From Gluconacetobacter azotocaptans (lineage in GTDB: Bacteria > Pseudomonadota > Alphaproteobacteria > Acetobacterales > Acetobacteraceae): 64,000 nt of DNA. The DNA lies in assembly GCF_014174355.1 (NCBI RefSeq), contig NZ_JABEQF010000003.1:186001-250000 (forward strand), read 5' to 3'. The notes under the pieces are model-generated. The model made no database searches. It saw only the letters and a list, made by a program, of their open reading frames with translations, and was not told the origin of the DNA. The stretch's first letter is position 1. Each line of letters starts with the position of its first letter. The position numbers were made by a program, and so were the translations under genes. Below are positions 38,386-48,284 of this stretch, piece by piece.

Positions 38386-40572
38386 TTACAGAGTGAGGGT
38401 CAGCGCGAAGCGCGCCGAGATCGGCTCCAGAGGGTGGACGGTCGCGCCTGTGATGGCCTGCGCCATCGGCGTGATGCGGTAGTCATAGCCATATTCGATG
38501 GCATTATCGTGCGAGTTGGTGAGGTTGAAGATCGAGACGGTCAGCTTCAGCCGCTTGGAGAAACGATAGCCGGCATCCAGATTGACCTCGCGATAGCCCT
38601 TTGCGCGCAGGCTATTGTCTTCCAGCAGAGGATACCCGCCCAGCCAGCGCACCTGCAGGCCGCCGAACCACGGCCCCTTGTTGTCGAGAAGTACGCCGAA
38701 GGACCAGATGAAGTTGGGAGCGTTGGCGACATAAGTGCCGCCGATCCCGTAATATTCGGGATCATGCGTCCGGTAGCGGGCATGGGAATAGGCGATATCG
38801 GTGTTGAGTTCGACCCAGGACAGCGGGTTGTACTGGGCCGAGAACTCGACGCCCTGCCGGCGGCTTGGCGGCCCGGCCTCGTTCACGCCCTCGTCGGCGT
38901 CGTACATCAGTTCGGAATCGAAATCGATCCGCCAGAAGGCGAGTTGCGTGTTGAGGCGGCGCAGCGGCGTCGAGCGGATGCCGATCTCCTCCGAGACCGC
39001 CTTTGTCATGAGCGGGGCGAGCACGGACCCGGCCAGGAAGCGATCGCCCGAGAACGTGCCGACGACGCCGCGCAAATCGTTGGAATGGAAGCCGCGTCCG
39101 GCGCTGAGATAGAGTTCCGTCTTCTGCCAGGGGCCGAAGATCAGGCTGCCCTTGGGCTGGAAGAGTGTCTGCCCGACGCGGCCGAAATAGCCTGTGACGA
39201 GGCTGTGGTCGGCGCCGTGATAATATTCCTCGCGCAGGCCCACGACGGTGCGCAGCCAGGGCAGCCAGTGCGTCGTGTTCTGCACATAGCCCGCCACCCG
39301 CCCTTCCTGAACGTTGTCTGCGTTGCAGACATACAGCCCGCCGCCATAGGGGCTGTCCGGGCAGGTGGGCAGGACCACACGTTGGCGCGTATGCCGACGG
39401 TCGATAAAGATCGTGTCATAGCGCCCGTCGAGGCCGAAGACGGTCTCGGTCCGGAGGGCACCGACCAGGTCTGTCCGCATGTAGCTGGCCGTCCCCCCGA
39501 CCTTGGTCCGGGTCTCGTCCTGCCCGAACTGGTCGCCATCGACGGGATCGACCAGATAATGGGTGAAGTTGTTCCACAGCGCGAGGCGGCTGTGATCGGC
39601 AAAGAAGCTCGTGACCCATTTCCGGCGGTCGCCGCCCAGCCGGTAATGGCCCGAGAGGCTATAGCGCTCGGTGAAGCCGCCATCGCTGGGATCGAGCGAG
39701 CCGAATCTGCTGATGAGATGGTGCTGAATCGCTTCAAGCGGCTGATCGTTCGTCGCCCGCCATTGCCCACGGTAATACATGCCGGTCAGGTCGAACCCGT
39801 TGGTCGCAGTGCCATGGACGTAGCGCGCGGCGGATTTGATCGCGCGGAAATTGTCGGGATACGTCCACGGACCGTCCGCGTGGTCGATCTCGAAAGCGCC
39901 GACCAGACGGTCCTTGTTGGGAAAATGCGCGGTCCCGCCGGTGAAGAATCGCGCGTCGCCCAACGTCCCGCCGCTGCCGCTGATCGTAGTGGGCATGTCA
40001 TCGACCAGATGGACGCGGTCCGATCCCGCCACGCCGAAATCGCCCGTCGTGGCGTTGAACGGCCCCTTGGTGTAATCGATCGAGCCGAGCAGTTCGGGGA
40101 TCAGGAAGTTGAGGTCCGTATAGCCTTGCCCATGGGCATGAGTGACCTCGTTGATCGGGATATCGTCCACGAAGCTGGCGAGATCCGTGCCATGGTCGAG
40201 ATTGAAGCCGCGCATGAGGAACTGGTTGGCCTTGCCTTCGCCGGAATGGGCGGTGACGACCAGTCCCGGCACCGCTTCCAGAAGCTGTCCCACGCGATAG
40301 GCGGGGCGGAGCTGGAGTTCCTCCCGCGTGATGGTGCCCTGGGCCGCGGAGACCGCGCCCCCCAGCAGGTTGAGGCGGGAGGCGGTCACGGTGATGGTTT
40401 CGTCCACGCTGCTCTTTGTGGCGGCGGGCGTGGTCTGCCGTGGTGCGGGGCGGTTGCCCGCAGGGGCAGGCGTCTCTTGTGCGGCCAGCGCGGAGGATGT
40501 CAGAACGACATGGAGAAGACCGACACCCACGATCGGACGCAGGGACTTCATGGAACGCTTCGGGCCTTTCAT
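38386..40572 (-). CDS. TonB-dependent outer-membrane receptor, possibly for nickel
   Basis: About 728 residues with a signal peptide (PIVGVGLLHVVLTSSALA). The plug domain has VTASRLNLLGG and FLMRGFNLDHGTDLASFVDDIPIN; the C-terminal beta-barrel ends in LEPISARFALTLTL. A His-rich patch in the plug (NEVTHAHGQGY) fits metal handling. It takes up a ligand with TonB energy. The divergent gene encodes a NikR-like repressor, and paired GTATGA sites lie between them, so nickel (or a nickel chelate) is the best inference. Start may be ATG 40572 or 40551. Confidence 0.88.
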   Translation of the reverse strand: MKGPKRSMKSLRPIVGVGLLHVVLTSSALAAQETPAPAGNRPAPRQTTPAATKSSVDETITVTASRLNLLGGAVSAAQGTITREELQLRPAYRVGQLLEAVPGLVVTAHSGEGKANQFLMRGFNLDHGTDLASFVDDIPINEVTHAHGQGYTDLNFLIPELLGSIDYTKGPFNATTGDFGVAGSDRVHLVDDMPTTISGSGGTLGDARFFTGGTAHFPNKDRLVGAFEIDHADGPWTYPDNFRAIKSAARYVHGTATNGFDLTGMYYRGQWRATNDQPLEAIQHHLISRFGSLDPSDGGFTERYSLSGHYRLGGDRRKWVTSFFADHSRLALWNNFTHYLVDPVDGDQFGQDETRTKVGGTASYMRTDLVGALRTETVFGLDGRYDTIFIDRRHTRQRVVLPTCPDSPYGGGLYVCNADNVQEGRVAGYVQNTTHWLPWLRTVVGLREEYYHGADHSLVTGYFGRVGQTLFQPKGSLIFGPWQKTELYLSAGRGFHSNDLRGVVGTFSGDRFLAGSVLAPLMTKAVSEEIGIRSTPLRRLNTQLAFWRIDFDSELMYDADEGVNEAGPPSRRQGVEFSAQYNPLSWVELNTDIAYSHARYRTHDPEYYGIGGTYVANAPNFIWSFGVLLDNKGPWFGGLQVRWLGGYPLLEDNSLRAKGYREVNLDAGYRFSKRLKLTVSIFNLTNSHDNAIEYGYDYRITPMAQAITGATVHPLEPISARFALTLTL

Positions 40573-40623
40573 CCAGACGCGGGGGACAGGCGCGAACGGC
40601 CTGGGCGCCAGTTTTTGGCATTA

Positions 40624-40650
40624 TCATACTAATATTTGAATACGTCATAC
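40624..40650. promoter_or_regulatory. Candidate NikR operator (paired TCATAC half-sites)
   Basis: TCATAC occurs at 40624-40629 and 40645-40650, 21 bases (two helical turns) apart in the same orientation, within an AT-rich stretch between the receptor and nikR genes. TCATAC/GTATGA is the half-site of the E. coli NikR operator, where the halves are inverted with a 16-base gap; the direct arrangement here differs. Confidence 0.4.
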
Positions 40651-40683
40651 CGCGTAAGCGCGACTGACAGGGAGGCGAGGGGA

Positions 40684-41097
40684 ATGGAGCGCATTACGAT
40701 CACGATCGATGCGGAATTGCTGGCGATCGTGGACGGCGTCATGGCCCGGCGCGGCTATGCCAGCCGCTCGGAAGCCATCCGCGACATGATCCGCGACGCG
40801 GCGTCGCGCGAGGATGTGCTGTCGCGCAACGGCGTCTGCGTGGCCGTGCTGGATTACGTCTACGACCATGAGACGCGGTCGCTCGCCCAGCGCCTCACGC
40901 ATGAGTTGCACGCGCATCACCACCTGTCGGTGGCGAGCATGCATATCCACCTCGACCATGATCGTTGTCTGGAAACGACGGTCCTGCGGGGGCCGGCCTC
41001 GGCGCTTCAAAAGCTTTCGGACACGATCACGACCCAGCGCGGCGTCCACCACGCCAATCTGCACGTCATTCCCCTTGCGGCACAACCCGACCGATAG
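40684..41097 (+). CDS. nikR: Nickel-responsive regulator NikR-like
   Basis: About 137 residues from ATG 40684, preceded by GGGAGGCGAGG-like purine-rich sequence. The N-terminal ribbon-helix-helix reads ERITITIDAELLAIVDGVM and GYASRSEAIRDMIRD; the C-terminal ACT-like domain has HELHAHHHLSVASMHIHLDHDRC, giving the His, His-x-His and Cys of the square-planar nickel site. It should repress nickel import when nickel is high. Divergent orientation to a TonB receptor gene points to that receptor as target. Confidence 0.92.
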   Translation: MERITITIDAELLAIVDGVMARRGYASRSEAIRDMIRDAASREDVLSRNGVCVAVLDYVYDHETRSLAQRLTHELHAHHHLSVASMHIHLDHDRCLETTVLRGPASALQKLSDTITTQRGVHHANLHVIPLAAQPDR

Positions 41098-41241
41098 CCA
41101 GAGGCCTGGCCTCCGGACTGCCCCACCCGGAAGCGGACGGGCCATGACGCCCGATGACCATGGAAAATGGCGCGGGCATGCAGTACTCCATGCGGCGGCG
41201 TCCCCCACGGGGTGCACGATGATAAAGGTGACAGACCATCC

Positions 41242-41868
41242 ATGGCAGACGCGTCGAATCCGGGCATCACACCGCCCCGCCCCCATACCCGGGCCGAGGA
41301 TGTCTATGCGCTGATCGTGGGCTGCACGCTGATCGTCCTGGGGCTGCTGCTGTTGAAGACGGCGGGCCTGGTCACGGCAGGCACGGCCGGGATCGCGCTG
41401 CTGCTGTCCTATACGGTGCACCTGCCGGTGGGCTTGCTGTTCACCCTGGTCAATCTGCCGTTCTTCCTGTTTGCCGCCCGGGCGATGAGCCGGGTTTTCG
41501 CCCTGAAATCGTTTCTGGTGAATATCCTGATCTCGCTGTCGTCATTCGTGACCGCGCGGGCCATCCATATCGCTTGGGTGCATCCGGCCTTCGCGGCGGT
41601 GGCGGGCGGGACGGCGATCGGTATGGGAATTCTGGCCCTGGCCCGGCACGGTGCGGGCGTCGGCGGGACCGGCGTTCTGGCGCTGTGGCTCTACCGGCAG
41701 CGGGGGTGGAATGCAGGCCTGGTGTCGATGGCGTTCGACGTGGTGATCCTGACGGTTTCGGGCCTGCTGCTGGGCGCGGCCGGCCTGATCTGGTCGAGTT
41801 GCAGCGTGCTGGCCATCCACGGCATCCTGTTCACCTGGCACCGGCCGGGCCGCTATACGGGCTATTGA
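41242..41868 (+). CDS. YitT-family membrane protein
   Basis: About 208 residues from ATG 41242 with AAAGGTGAC upstream. Five to six hydrophobic segments, including ALIVGCTLIVLGLLLLKTAG and GTAGIALLLSYTVHLPVGLLF, match the repeated GG.aG-containing bundle of the YitT/DUF161 membrane family. The function of the family is not established (some members are proposed transporters or exporters). It lies 144 bases after nikR; no evidence links it to nickel. Confidence 0.78.
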   Translation: MADASNPGITPPRPHTRAEDVYALIVGCTLIVLGLLLLKTAGLVTAGTAGIALLLSYTVHLPVGLLFTLVNLPFFLFAARAMSRVFALKSFLVNILISLSSFVTARAIHIAWVHPAFAAVAGGTAIGMGILALARHGAGVGGTGVLALWLYRQRGWNAGLVSMAFDVVILTVSGLLLGAAGLIWSSCSVLAIHGILFTWHRPGRYTGY

Positions 41869-41875
41869 GGGCGCC

Positions 41876-42012
41876 GCCTCAGGGCGCTGCCCTGAAACCC
41901 GCCAAAGGGCATCGCCCTTTGAAAACCCGGTCGTTTCACCCCTGATCGGGGTCCAGGGCCTCAGGCCCCCGAATCTGGATAACGGGTGGGTTCGGACAAA
42001 GCCCGACTTCAC
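41876..42012. repeat. Modular intergenic palindrome repeat, copy I
   Basis: TCAGGGC-GCT-GCCCTGA (41879-41895), CAAAGGGC-ATC-GCCCTTTG (41903-41921) and CAGGGCCTCAGGCCC, then GGTTCGGACAAAGCCCGA. Its reverse complement matches copy F closely, showing both orientations occur. It separates convergent yitT-like and quinone oxidoreductase genes. Confidence 0.78.
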
Positions 42013-42015
42013 CGA

Positions 42016-42987
42016 TCACGGCAGCAGGATCGTACTGCCGGTCGTCACCCGCGCTTCCAGGGCGCGGTGGGCATCCGCGGCGTCGGCCAGGGCAAAGCGC
42101 TGGCCGATCCGCACCGACAGCACACCCTGGCCGATCAGGCCGAACAGTTCCTCGGCCCCCTTCAGCAGGGCCGAACGCTGGGCAATGTAGGTCGTCAGCC
42201 CCGGGCGGGTCAGGTACAGGCTGCCGCGCGTGGCCAGCATTCCCACCGATACGCCCGTGACCTCGCCGGACGCGTTGCCGTAGCTGACCATCAGCCCGCG
42301 CGGCGCCAGGCAATCCAGGCTGGCCACGAACGTATCCTTGCCAATGCTGTCATAGACCACCGGCACCATCGCCCCGTCCGTCAGCTTGCGCACGCGCGCG
42401 GGCAGATTGTCATGGCCGACCAGCACGTCGGCCGCGCCGTTCTGCAGGGCCAGTTCGGCCTTTTCCTCGGTCGAGACCACGCCGATGACCCGCGCGCCCA
42501 GATGCCGCCCCCATTGGCACATCAGCAACCCGACCCCGCCGGCCGCGGCATGGACCAGGATCGTCTCGCCCGGTTTGACGTCGTACACCTCGCGCAGCAG
42601 GGCGTGCACCGTCAGCCCGCGCAGCATGACGCCCGCCGCGACCTCCGACGATATGAAGGGCGGCAGGGGCACGACACGATCGGCCGCGATGGTCCGGACT
42701 TCGGCATAGCCGCCCAGGGCCGTGGGGTAGGCGACGCGGTCACCGGGGACCATGTCGGTGACGTCGGCGCCGACGGCTTCGATCACGCCCGCGCCTTCCA
42801 TGCCCAGGACCGCCGGCAGGGTCGGCAGCTTGTACAGGCCCTTGCGGAAATAGGTGTCGATGAAATTGACCCCCATCGCCTCCTGCCGGATCAGGATTTC
42901 CCCGGGCCCGGGGACGGGCGTGGGCAGCGCTTCCAGCTTCAGAACCTCGGGGCCGCCGTAGTCATGGATGCGAATTGCCCTGAACAT
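42016..42987 (-). CDS. qor: NADPH:quinone oxidoreductase, zinc-less MDR family
   Basis: About 323 residues from ATG 42987, GGAGAAAAC upstream. It begins FRAIRIHDYGGPEVLKLE; the cofactor site is VHAAAGGVGLLMCQWGRHLGARVIG with the AxxGxxG motif of NADPH-binding zeta-crystallin-like enzymes; no zinc-ligand pattern is seen. It reduces quinones by one electron. It lies 29 bases downstream of ogt on the same strand and is probably co-transcribed. Confidence 0.92.
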   Translation of the reverse strand: MFRAIRIHDYGGPEVLKLEALPTPVPGPGEILIRQEAMGVNFIDTYFRKGLYKLPTLPAVLGMEGAGVIEAVGADVTDMVPGDRVAYPTALGGYAEVRTIAADRVVPLPPFISSEVAAGVMLRGLTVHALLREVYDVKPGETILVHAAAGGVGLLMCQWGRHLGARVIGVVSTEEKAELALQNGAADVLVGHDNLPARVRKLTDGAMVPVVYDSIGKDTFVASLDCLAPRGLMVSYGNASGEVTGVSVGMLATRGSLYLTRPGLTTYIAQRSALLKGAEELFGLIGQGVLSVRIGQRFALADAADAHRALEARVTTGSTILLP

Positions 42988-43016
42988 CGCGTTTTCTCCG
43001 TAGGTTCTTGTTGCGT

Positions 43017-43478
43017 CTACGCCAGGGCCGGAACGGCGGCCCCCTCCAGCCCCAGCAGGAACAGCTTGTCGTCCAGGCCGCCATCGCCCGAATAGCCGCC
43101 CAGGCCCTGGACGGCGACGACGCGGTGACAGGGGATCAGGATCGGGATGGGATTGACGCTGTTGGCCTGCCCGACCGAACGGGGCGACCCGCCGGCCAGC
43201 AGCGCGATATCGCGATAGGTCCGCGTCTGGCCCACCGGAATGGCGCGTAGGGCCTGCCACACCCTCTGCTGGTAGGCCGTGCCGTACGGCGCCAGCGGCA
43301 GGTCGGCGAACGGATCGGCCCCGCTGTCGAAATAGGCGTCCAGACGATCGCGGACGGTGCGCAGCAGGGGCGTCTCGTCCTGGTCGCGGCCCCAGCCCCA
43401 GTCCAGCGCCACGATCGCGCCGTCGTCTTCCGACAAGGTCAGGTCGCCCAGCGGCGAGTGTATCGAGAGTTGCGGCAT
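43017..43478 (-). CDS. ogt: Methylated-DNA--protein-cysteine methyltransferase Ogt
   Basis: About 153 residues from ATG 43478. The suicide Cys lies in the hallmark IPCHRVV; the helix-turn-helix RTYRDIALLAGGSPRSVGQA and GGLDDKLFLLGLEG complete the family pattern. It removes O6-methyl groups from guanine. The product lacks the Ada regulatory domain. Alternative in-frame starts upstream add non-conserved sequence. Confidence 0.94.
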   Translation of the reverse strand: MPQLSIHSPLGDLTLSEDDGAIVALDWGWGRDQDETPLLRTVRDRLDAYFDSGADPFADLPLAPYGTAYQQRVWQALRAIPVGQTRTYRDIALLAGGSPRSVGQANSVNPIPILIPCHRVVAVQGLGGYSGDGGLDDKLFLLGLEGAAVPALA

Positions 43479-43651
43479 TCCGTTGTCCCTGGCCCTTGGC
43501 CCTGCGTCATCCATCCGTGCCCGACGAACCCATATCCGCCGCGACGGTGACTCTGTACTCTTCCGCCGGATGACGCCACATGCAAGAGGATAGCACGGGA
43601 TCGCCGGCCCACGGTGGCCCCACGAACAGGGCAGGGACGGACGCATACCCC

Positions 43652-44959
43652 ATGACGGCATTGGCAGGACACCCACCGATCTTCGCACTGGCCACCGGCG
43701 CCGGACGGGCGGCGATCGCGGTCATGCGCCTGAGCGGGGCAGGGTGCGACGACATTCTGCGCGCCCTGTGCGGCACGCTGCCCGCGCCCCGGCAGGCATC
43801 GCTGCGCGGCCTGTGGCGCCGCGACGATCCGTCCGGCCCCGTCCTGCTGGACCGGGCGCTGGTGCTGTGGTTCCCCGCGCCGCGCAGCTATACCGGCGAG
43901 GACAGCGCGGAACTGCACCTGCATGCCGGCCCCGCGGTGATCGCGGCCGTGTCCGACGCCCTGGTGGCGCTGGGGGCACGCCCGGCCGAACCGGGGGAAT
44001 TCACCCGCCGCGCCTTTGCCGGAGGCCGGCTGGATCTGGTCGAGGCCGAAGGGATCGCCGACCTGATCGCGGCCGAGACCGAAGCCCAGCGCCGTCAGGC
44101 GCTGGACCAGTCGGACGGCAGGCTGAGCCGCCTGTATGATGGGTGGGCGGCCCGCCTGCGGGTTCTGCTGGCGCATCAGGAAGCGTTGATCGACTTTCCC
44201 GACGAAGACCTGCCGCCTGAGATCGAACAGGCGCTGCTGGGCGATCTGGCTGCCCTGCGATGCGAGATGCAGGCCCATCTGGACGACGGCGGACGCGGCG
44301 AGAAGCTGCGGCGGGGCCTGACGTTCGCGATCGTCGGTGCGCCCAATGTCGGGAAATCGAGCCTGCTGAACGCGCTGGCCGAGCGCGAGGCCGCCATCGT
44401 GTCATCCATCGCCGGCACCACGCGCGACGCGATCGAGGTGCGGGTGGTGCTGGGCGAAGTGCCGGTGACCCTGATCGACACCGCCGGCCTGCGCGACACC
44501 CAGGACGAAATCGAGGCCGAGGGGGTGCGCCGGGCGTTGTTTCACGTGAAACACGCCGACTGCGTGATCGCGATGTTCGACGGCGACGCGCCGCCGGCCG
44601 ATGTGCCCCAGGGGGCGATCCTGGTCCGCAACAAGATCGATCTGGGGCCGGCGCCCGGCGGCACCATTGGCATCAGCATCCATCAGGACCGTGGCATGGA
44701 TGTATTGCGCGCCGCCCTGGCCGAGCAGGCACGGGCGTTGACGGCGGCGTCGGCCGGCCCGCCGCTGACCCGGGCGCGCCATCGCGCGGCGATCGAAGAA
44801 ACAGCTTCCCATCTGGCCACCGCACTGGATATGGACTGGCCGGAGATGCGCGGCGAAGACATGCGCCAGGCCATGCGGGCGCTGGGCCGCCTGACCGGCG
44901 CGGTCGGCGTCGAGGAGGTGCTGGACACGGTCTTCGGCCAGTTCTGCATCGGCAAGTAG
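43652..44959 (+). CDS. mnmE: tRNA modification GTPase MnmE
   Basis: About 435 residues from ATG 43652. The N-terminal folate-binding domain ([28 protein letters not shown]) is followed by a helical domain and an inserted G-domain with P-loop [14 protein letters not shown] and [13 protein letters not shown]; the C-terminus ends CIGK, with the Cys required for modification. With MnmG it makes the xnm5 groups on wobble uridine. A perfect parS site is embedded in the G-domain coding sequence at 44538. mnmG follows by 16 bases. Confidence 0.97.
   Translation: MTALAGHPPIFALATGAGRAAIAVMRLSGAGCDDILRALCGTLPAPRQASLRGLWRRDDPSGPVLLDRALVLWFPAPRSYTGEDSAELHLHAGPAVIAAVSDALVALGARPAEPGEFTRRAFAGGRLDLVEAEGIADLIAAETEAQRRQALDQSDGRLSRLYDGWAARLRVLLAHQEALIDFPDEDLPPEIEQALLGDLAALRCEMQAHLDDGGRGEKLRRGLTFAIVGAPNVGKSSLLNALAEREAAIVSSIAGTTRDAIEVRVVLGEVPVTLIDTAGLRDTQDEIEAEGVRRALFHVKHADCVIAMFDGDAPPADVPQGAILVRNKIDLGPAPGGTIGISIHQDRGMDVLRAALAEQARALTAASAGPPLTRARHRAAIEETASHLATALDMDWPEMRGEDMRQAMRALGRLTGAVGVEEVLDTVFGQFCIGK
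44538..44553. other. parS centromere site inside mnmE
   Basis: The 16-mer TGTTTCACGTGAAACA matches the bacterial parS consensus perfectly. It encodes part of the MnmE sequence LFHVKH. ParB from the parAB operon about 3-4 kb downstream should bind and spread from here. Confidence 0.93.
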
Positions 44960-44975
44960 GAAAAGGAATTCTCGG

Positions 44976-46838
44976 GTGAAGGGCCAGCACGACGTCATCG
45001 TCATCGGGGGCGGCCACGCGGGGTGCGAAGCCGCCGCCGCCGCCGCGCGCAGCGGGGCGCGCACCTTGCTGCTGACGCACCGGCTGGAGACCATCGGCGC
45101 CATGTCGTGCAACCCGGCGATCGGCGGCATCGGCAAGGGCCATCTGGTGCGCGAGATCGACGCGCTGGACGGGCTGATGGGCCGGGCGGCCGACCGGGCC
45201 GGCATCCATTTCAAGCTGCTGAACCGATCGAAAGGGCCGGCGGTGCACGGGCCGCGCGCCCAGGCCGACCGGTCGCTCTATCGCCAGGCCATCCGCGACC
45301 TGCTGGCCGAAACCCCGAACCTGGACATCGCGGAAGGGGCCGCCGGCGATCTGATCGTGGATGCCGCCGGCCACGTGGCCGGCGTGGTGTGCGAGGACGG
45401 GCGGCAGTTACGCGCCGGCGCCGTGGTGCTGACGGCGGGGACTTTCCTGCGCGGCATGATCCATATCGGCCATGATAGCACCCCCGCCGGGCGGGTGGGC
45501 GAGGCGCCGGCCCAGGCCCTGGGTCAGCGCCTGCAGGTGCTGGGCCTGACGATGGGGCGGCTGAAGACCGGCACGCCCGCGCGCCTGGACCGCGCGACCA
45601 TCGACTGGGACGCTCTGGCGGAAGACCGGGGCGATGCGGTGCCCGAACCGTTCAGCCGGCTGACTACCTCCCTTGGCAACCCGCAACTGTCCTGCCGGAT
45701 CACCGCCACCACGGCCCGCACGCACGAGCTGATCCGCGCGCATCTGCATCTGTCGGCGGTCTATGGCGGGGCTATCGCGGGGCGGGGGCCGCGCTATTGC
45801 CCATCCATCGAGGACAAGGTGGTCCGCTTCGCCGAACGCGACAGCCACCAGATCTTCCTGGAGCCCGAAGCCCTGCCGGGCAATCCGGGCGGCGATCTGG
45901 TCTACCCGAACGGCATTTCCACCAGCCTGCCGGCCGACGTGCAGGCCCAGATGATCCGCTCCATCCCCGGACTGGAACACTGCACCATCGTGCGGCCCGG
46001 CTACGCGGTGGAATATGATTTCGTCGACCCGCGCCAGCTGACGCCCGGCCTGGAGCTGGCCGCCCTGCCGGGCCTGTTCCTGGCGGGACAGGTCAACGGC
46101 ACCACGGGGTATGAGGAAGCCGGCGCCCAGGGCCTGCTGGCCGGCGTGAACGCGGCCCGCCGCGTCGGCGGGTCGGCACCCGTCAGCATCGACCGGGGGG
46201 CGGCCTATATCGGCGTCATGATCGACGACCTGACCACGCAAGGGGTTTCCGAACCCTATCGCATGTTCACCTCGCGCGCCGAATACCGGCTGAGCCTGCG
46301 GGCCGACAATGCCGACCTGCGCCTGACCGGGCGAGGGCTGGAATGGGGCTGCATCGGGGCCGAGCGGGCACGCCTTTTTCAGGCCGACCGCGATGCCATC
46401 GACGGCGCGATGCAACGCGCGGCCAGCGAAAATTTCCTGCCGGATACGTTGAACCAGGCCGGCGTCCCGGTCTCGGCCGACGGGCGACGGCGTACCCTGC
46501 TGGACGTGCTGGCCACGGCGGCGGCGCCCGATGCCATCGACCGGGTCGCCCCCTGGTTCGCCGACCTGCCGGCCCGCGTTCGCCGCCATGTGGAAACCGA
46601 AGCGCGCTATAGCGGCTACCTATCCCGCCAGGCGCGCGAGATCCGGCAGTTGGAGGCCGACACGCGCATCGCGCTGCCCCATGACCTCGATTATCGCCGC
46701 ATCGGCGGGCTGAGCACCGAAATGCAGGAACGTCTTGCCGCCGCCCGCCCGGCCAGCTTCAGCGCGGCGCAGCGCATTCCCGGTGTCACGCCCTCGGCGC
46801 TGGTGGCGCTGTTGTCGCACCTACGGCAGGTGGCATGA
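44976..46838 (+). CDS. mnmG: tRNA uridine 5-carboxymethylaminomethyl modification enzyme MnmG
   Basis: About 620 residues. The FAD-binding site is [18 protein letters not shown] at the N-terminus, with [23 protein letters not shown] and [12 protein letters not shown] further on, all diagnostic. It acts with MnmE on tRNA wobble uridines. It starts at GTG 44976, with AAAAGGAA eight bases upstream, and its stop overlaps the rsmG start (ATGATG). Confidence 0.97.
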   Translation: MKGQHDVIVIGGGHAGCEAAAAAARSGARTLLLTHRLETIGAMSCNPAIGGIGKGHLVREIDALDGLMGRAADRAGIHFKLLNRSKGPAVHGPRAQADRSLYRQAIRDLLAETPNLDIAEGAAGDLIVDAAGHVAGVVCEDGRQLRAGAVVLTAGTFLRGMIHIGHDSTPAGRVGEAPAQALGQRLQVLGLTMGRLKTGTPARLDRATIDWDALAEDRGDAVPEPFSRLTTSLGNPQLSCRITATTARTHELIRAHLHLSAVYGGAIAGRGPRYCPSIEDKVVRFAERDSHQIFLEPEALPGNPGGDLVYPNGISTSLPADVQAQMIRSIPGLEHCTIVRPGYAVEYDFVDPRQLTPGLELAALPGLFLAGQVNGTTGYEEAGAQGLLAGVNAARRVGGSAPVSIDRGAAYIGVMIDDLTTQGVSEPYRMFTSRAEYRLSLRADNADLRLTGRGLEWGCIGAERARLFQADRDAIDGAMQRAASENFLPDTLNQAGVPVSADGRRRTLLDVLATAAAPDAIDRVAPWFADLPARVRRHVETEARYSGYLSRQAREIRQLEADTRIALPHDLDYRRIGGLSTEMQERLAAARPASFSAAQRIPGVTPSALVALLSHLRQVA

Positions 46839-47476
46839 TGTTTCACGTGAAACCGAACCCCGCAGGCGAGGCCGCGCCGTCGCCCGAACTGCGCCGCCGG
46901 CTGGACCTGTTCGCCGAGATCCTGACCAGGTGGAACGGGCGCATCAATCTGGTGTCCCCCCGCGATCTGCCCCATCTGTGGGACCGCCACATCGCCGACA
47001 GCCTGCAGTTGGCCGGCCTGATCCCGCCCGGGGTCCGGCTGGCGGACATGGGGTCGGGCGGGGGCTTCCCCGGCCTGATCGTCGCCATGGCGACCGACGC
47101 CGACGTGACCCTGATCGAATCCGACGTCCGCAAGGCCGCCTTCCTGCGCGAGGCCGCACGCCTGGTGGGCGTGCGCGCGACCATCGTGGCCCAGCGGATC
47201 GAACGGGCGGACATCGCGCCGGTGCAGGTCGTCACCGCCCGCGCGCTGGCCGCATTGCCGCAATTGCTGGACTGGGCCACCCGTTTCCTGAGCCCCGACG
47301 GATTTTGTCTGTTCCTGAAGGGCAGAAACGTCGAGGATGAGTTGACCTCGGCCGCTGCCGACTGGCACATGGCCATATCCCGATTACCAAGCCGCACCAA
47401 CGCGGACGGTACCATTCTAAGATTGGGCGATATCAGGCGTGTCAGACACTCAGAAGAACGTGCAGCGGGTCCATGA
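46835..47476 (+). CDS. rsmG: 16S rRNA (guanine527-N7)-methyltransferase RsmG
   Basis: About 213 residues. The AdoMet site is [16 protein letters not shown] and the family region [26 protein letters not shown] is present. It methylates G527 of 16S rRNA; loss gives low-level streptomycin resistance. The start codons (ATG at 46835 or 46838) run into a near-perfect parS, which encodes residues FHVK. It overlaps mnmG by 4 bases and parA by 38 bases. Confidence 0.95.
   Translation: MMFHVKPNPAGEAAPSPELRRRLDLFAEILTRWNGRINLVSPRDLPHLWDRHIADSLQLAGLIPPGVRLADMGSGGGFPGLIVAMATDADVTLIESDVRKAAFLREAARLVGVRATIVAQRIERADIAPVQVVTARALAALPQLLDWATRFLSPDGFCLFLKGRNVEDELTSAAADWHMAISRLPSRTNADGTILRLGDIRRVRHSEERAAGP
46839..46854. 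other. Near-perfect parS site at the rsmG start
   Basis: TGTTTCACGTGAAACC differs from the parS consensus only in the last base. It begins within the ATG of rsmG, about 2.3 kb from the perfect copy in mnmE. Confidence 0.85.
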
Positions 47477-48284
47477 CGCCGTGCGCGCTCCTCGTATTCT
47501 TGCCCTCGCGAACCAGAAGGGCGGCGTCGGCAAAACCACGACGGCGATCAACCTGGCCGCAGGGTTGGCCGAGCAGGGCTTTTCGGTCCTGCTGATCGAC
47601 ATCGATCCGCAGGGCAATGCCTCGACCGGGCTGGGCGTCGGCTATGACGCCCGCCGGCTTGGCACCTACGCCCTGCTGATGGACGAAACCCCACCGGACG
47701 ATCTGATCCAGGCCACCGAAATTCCGAACCTGTCGATCGTGGCGGCGGATACCGAACTGGCCGGCGCGGAGCTGGAACTGGTCATGCAGGACCGGCGGGA
47801 ATTCCGGCTGCGCGACGCCATCGCGCGGGCGGGGCAGGGGTTCGATGTCATCCTGATCGACTGCCCGCCCAGCCTGGGCCTGCTGACCCTGAACGCCCTG
47901 GTCGCGGCCGACGGGGTCATCGTGCCCCTGCAATGCGAATTCTTCGCGCTGGAAGGCATCAGCCAGTTGGTCCGCACGGTCGATCGCATCCGCCGTGCCT
48001 TCAATTCCGACCTGCATGTCGCGGGCATCGTGCTGACCATGTACGACCGGCGCAACAACCTGTCGGAACTGGTGGCCGCCGACGCGCGCGGCTTCTTCGG
48101 TGACCAGGTGATGGACACCCTGATCCCGCGCAACATCCGTATTTCCGAGGCCCAGAGCCATGGCCGCCCGGCCATGACCTACGACCCGAAATCCAGCGGC
48201 GCGATGGCCTATCTGGCCATGGCCAACGAAGTGGTGGCCCGGATGGGCATCAGCAAACCCAAACGGAAGGCCGCCCGGGCATGA
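47439..48284 (+). CDS. parA: Chromosome partitioning ATPase ParA
   Basis: About 281 residues. The deviant Walker A is [16 protein letters not shown] with the signature Lys; [11 protein letters not shown] and [16 protein letters not shown] follow. It lacks the N-terminal DNA-binding domain of plasmid type Ia ParA, as expected for a chromosomal protein. It moves ParB-parS complexes to the pole. GTG 47439 lies inside the end of rsmG; the stop overlaps parB by 4 bases. Confidence 0.97.
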   Translation: MSDTQKNVQRVHDAVRAPRILALANQKGGVGKTTTAINLAAGLAEQGFSVLLIDIDPQGNASTGLGVGYDARRLGTYALLMDETPPDDLIQATEIPNLSIVAADTELAGAELELVMQDRREFRLRDAIARAGQGFDVILIDCPPSLGLLTLNALVAADGVIVPLQCEFFALEGISQLVRTVDRIRRAFNSDLHVAGIVLTMYDRRNNLSELVAADARGFFGDQVMDTLIPRNIRISEAQSHGRPAMTYDPKSSGAMAYLAMANEVVARMGISKPKRKAARA

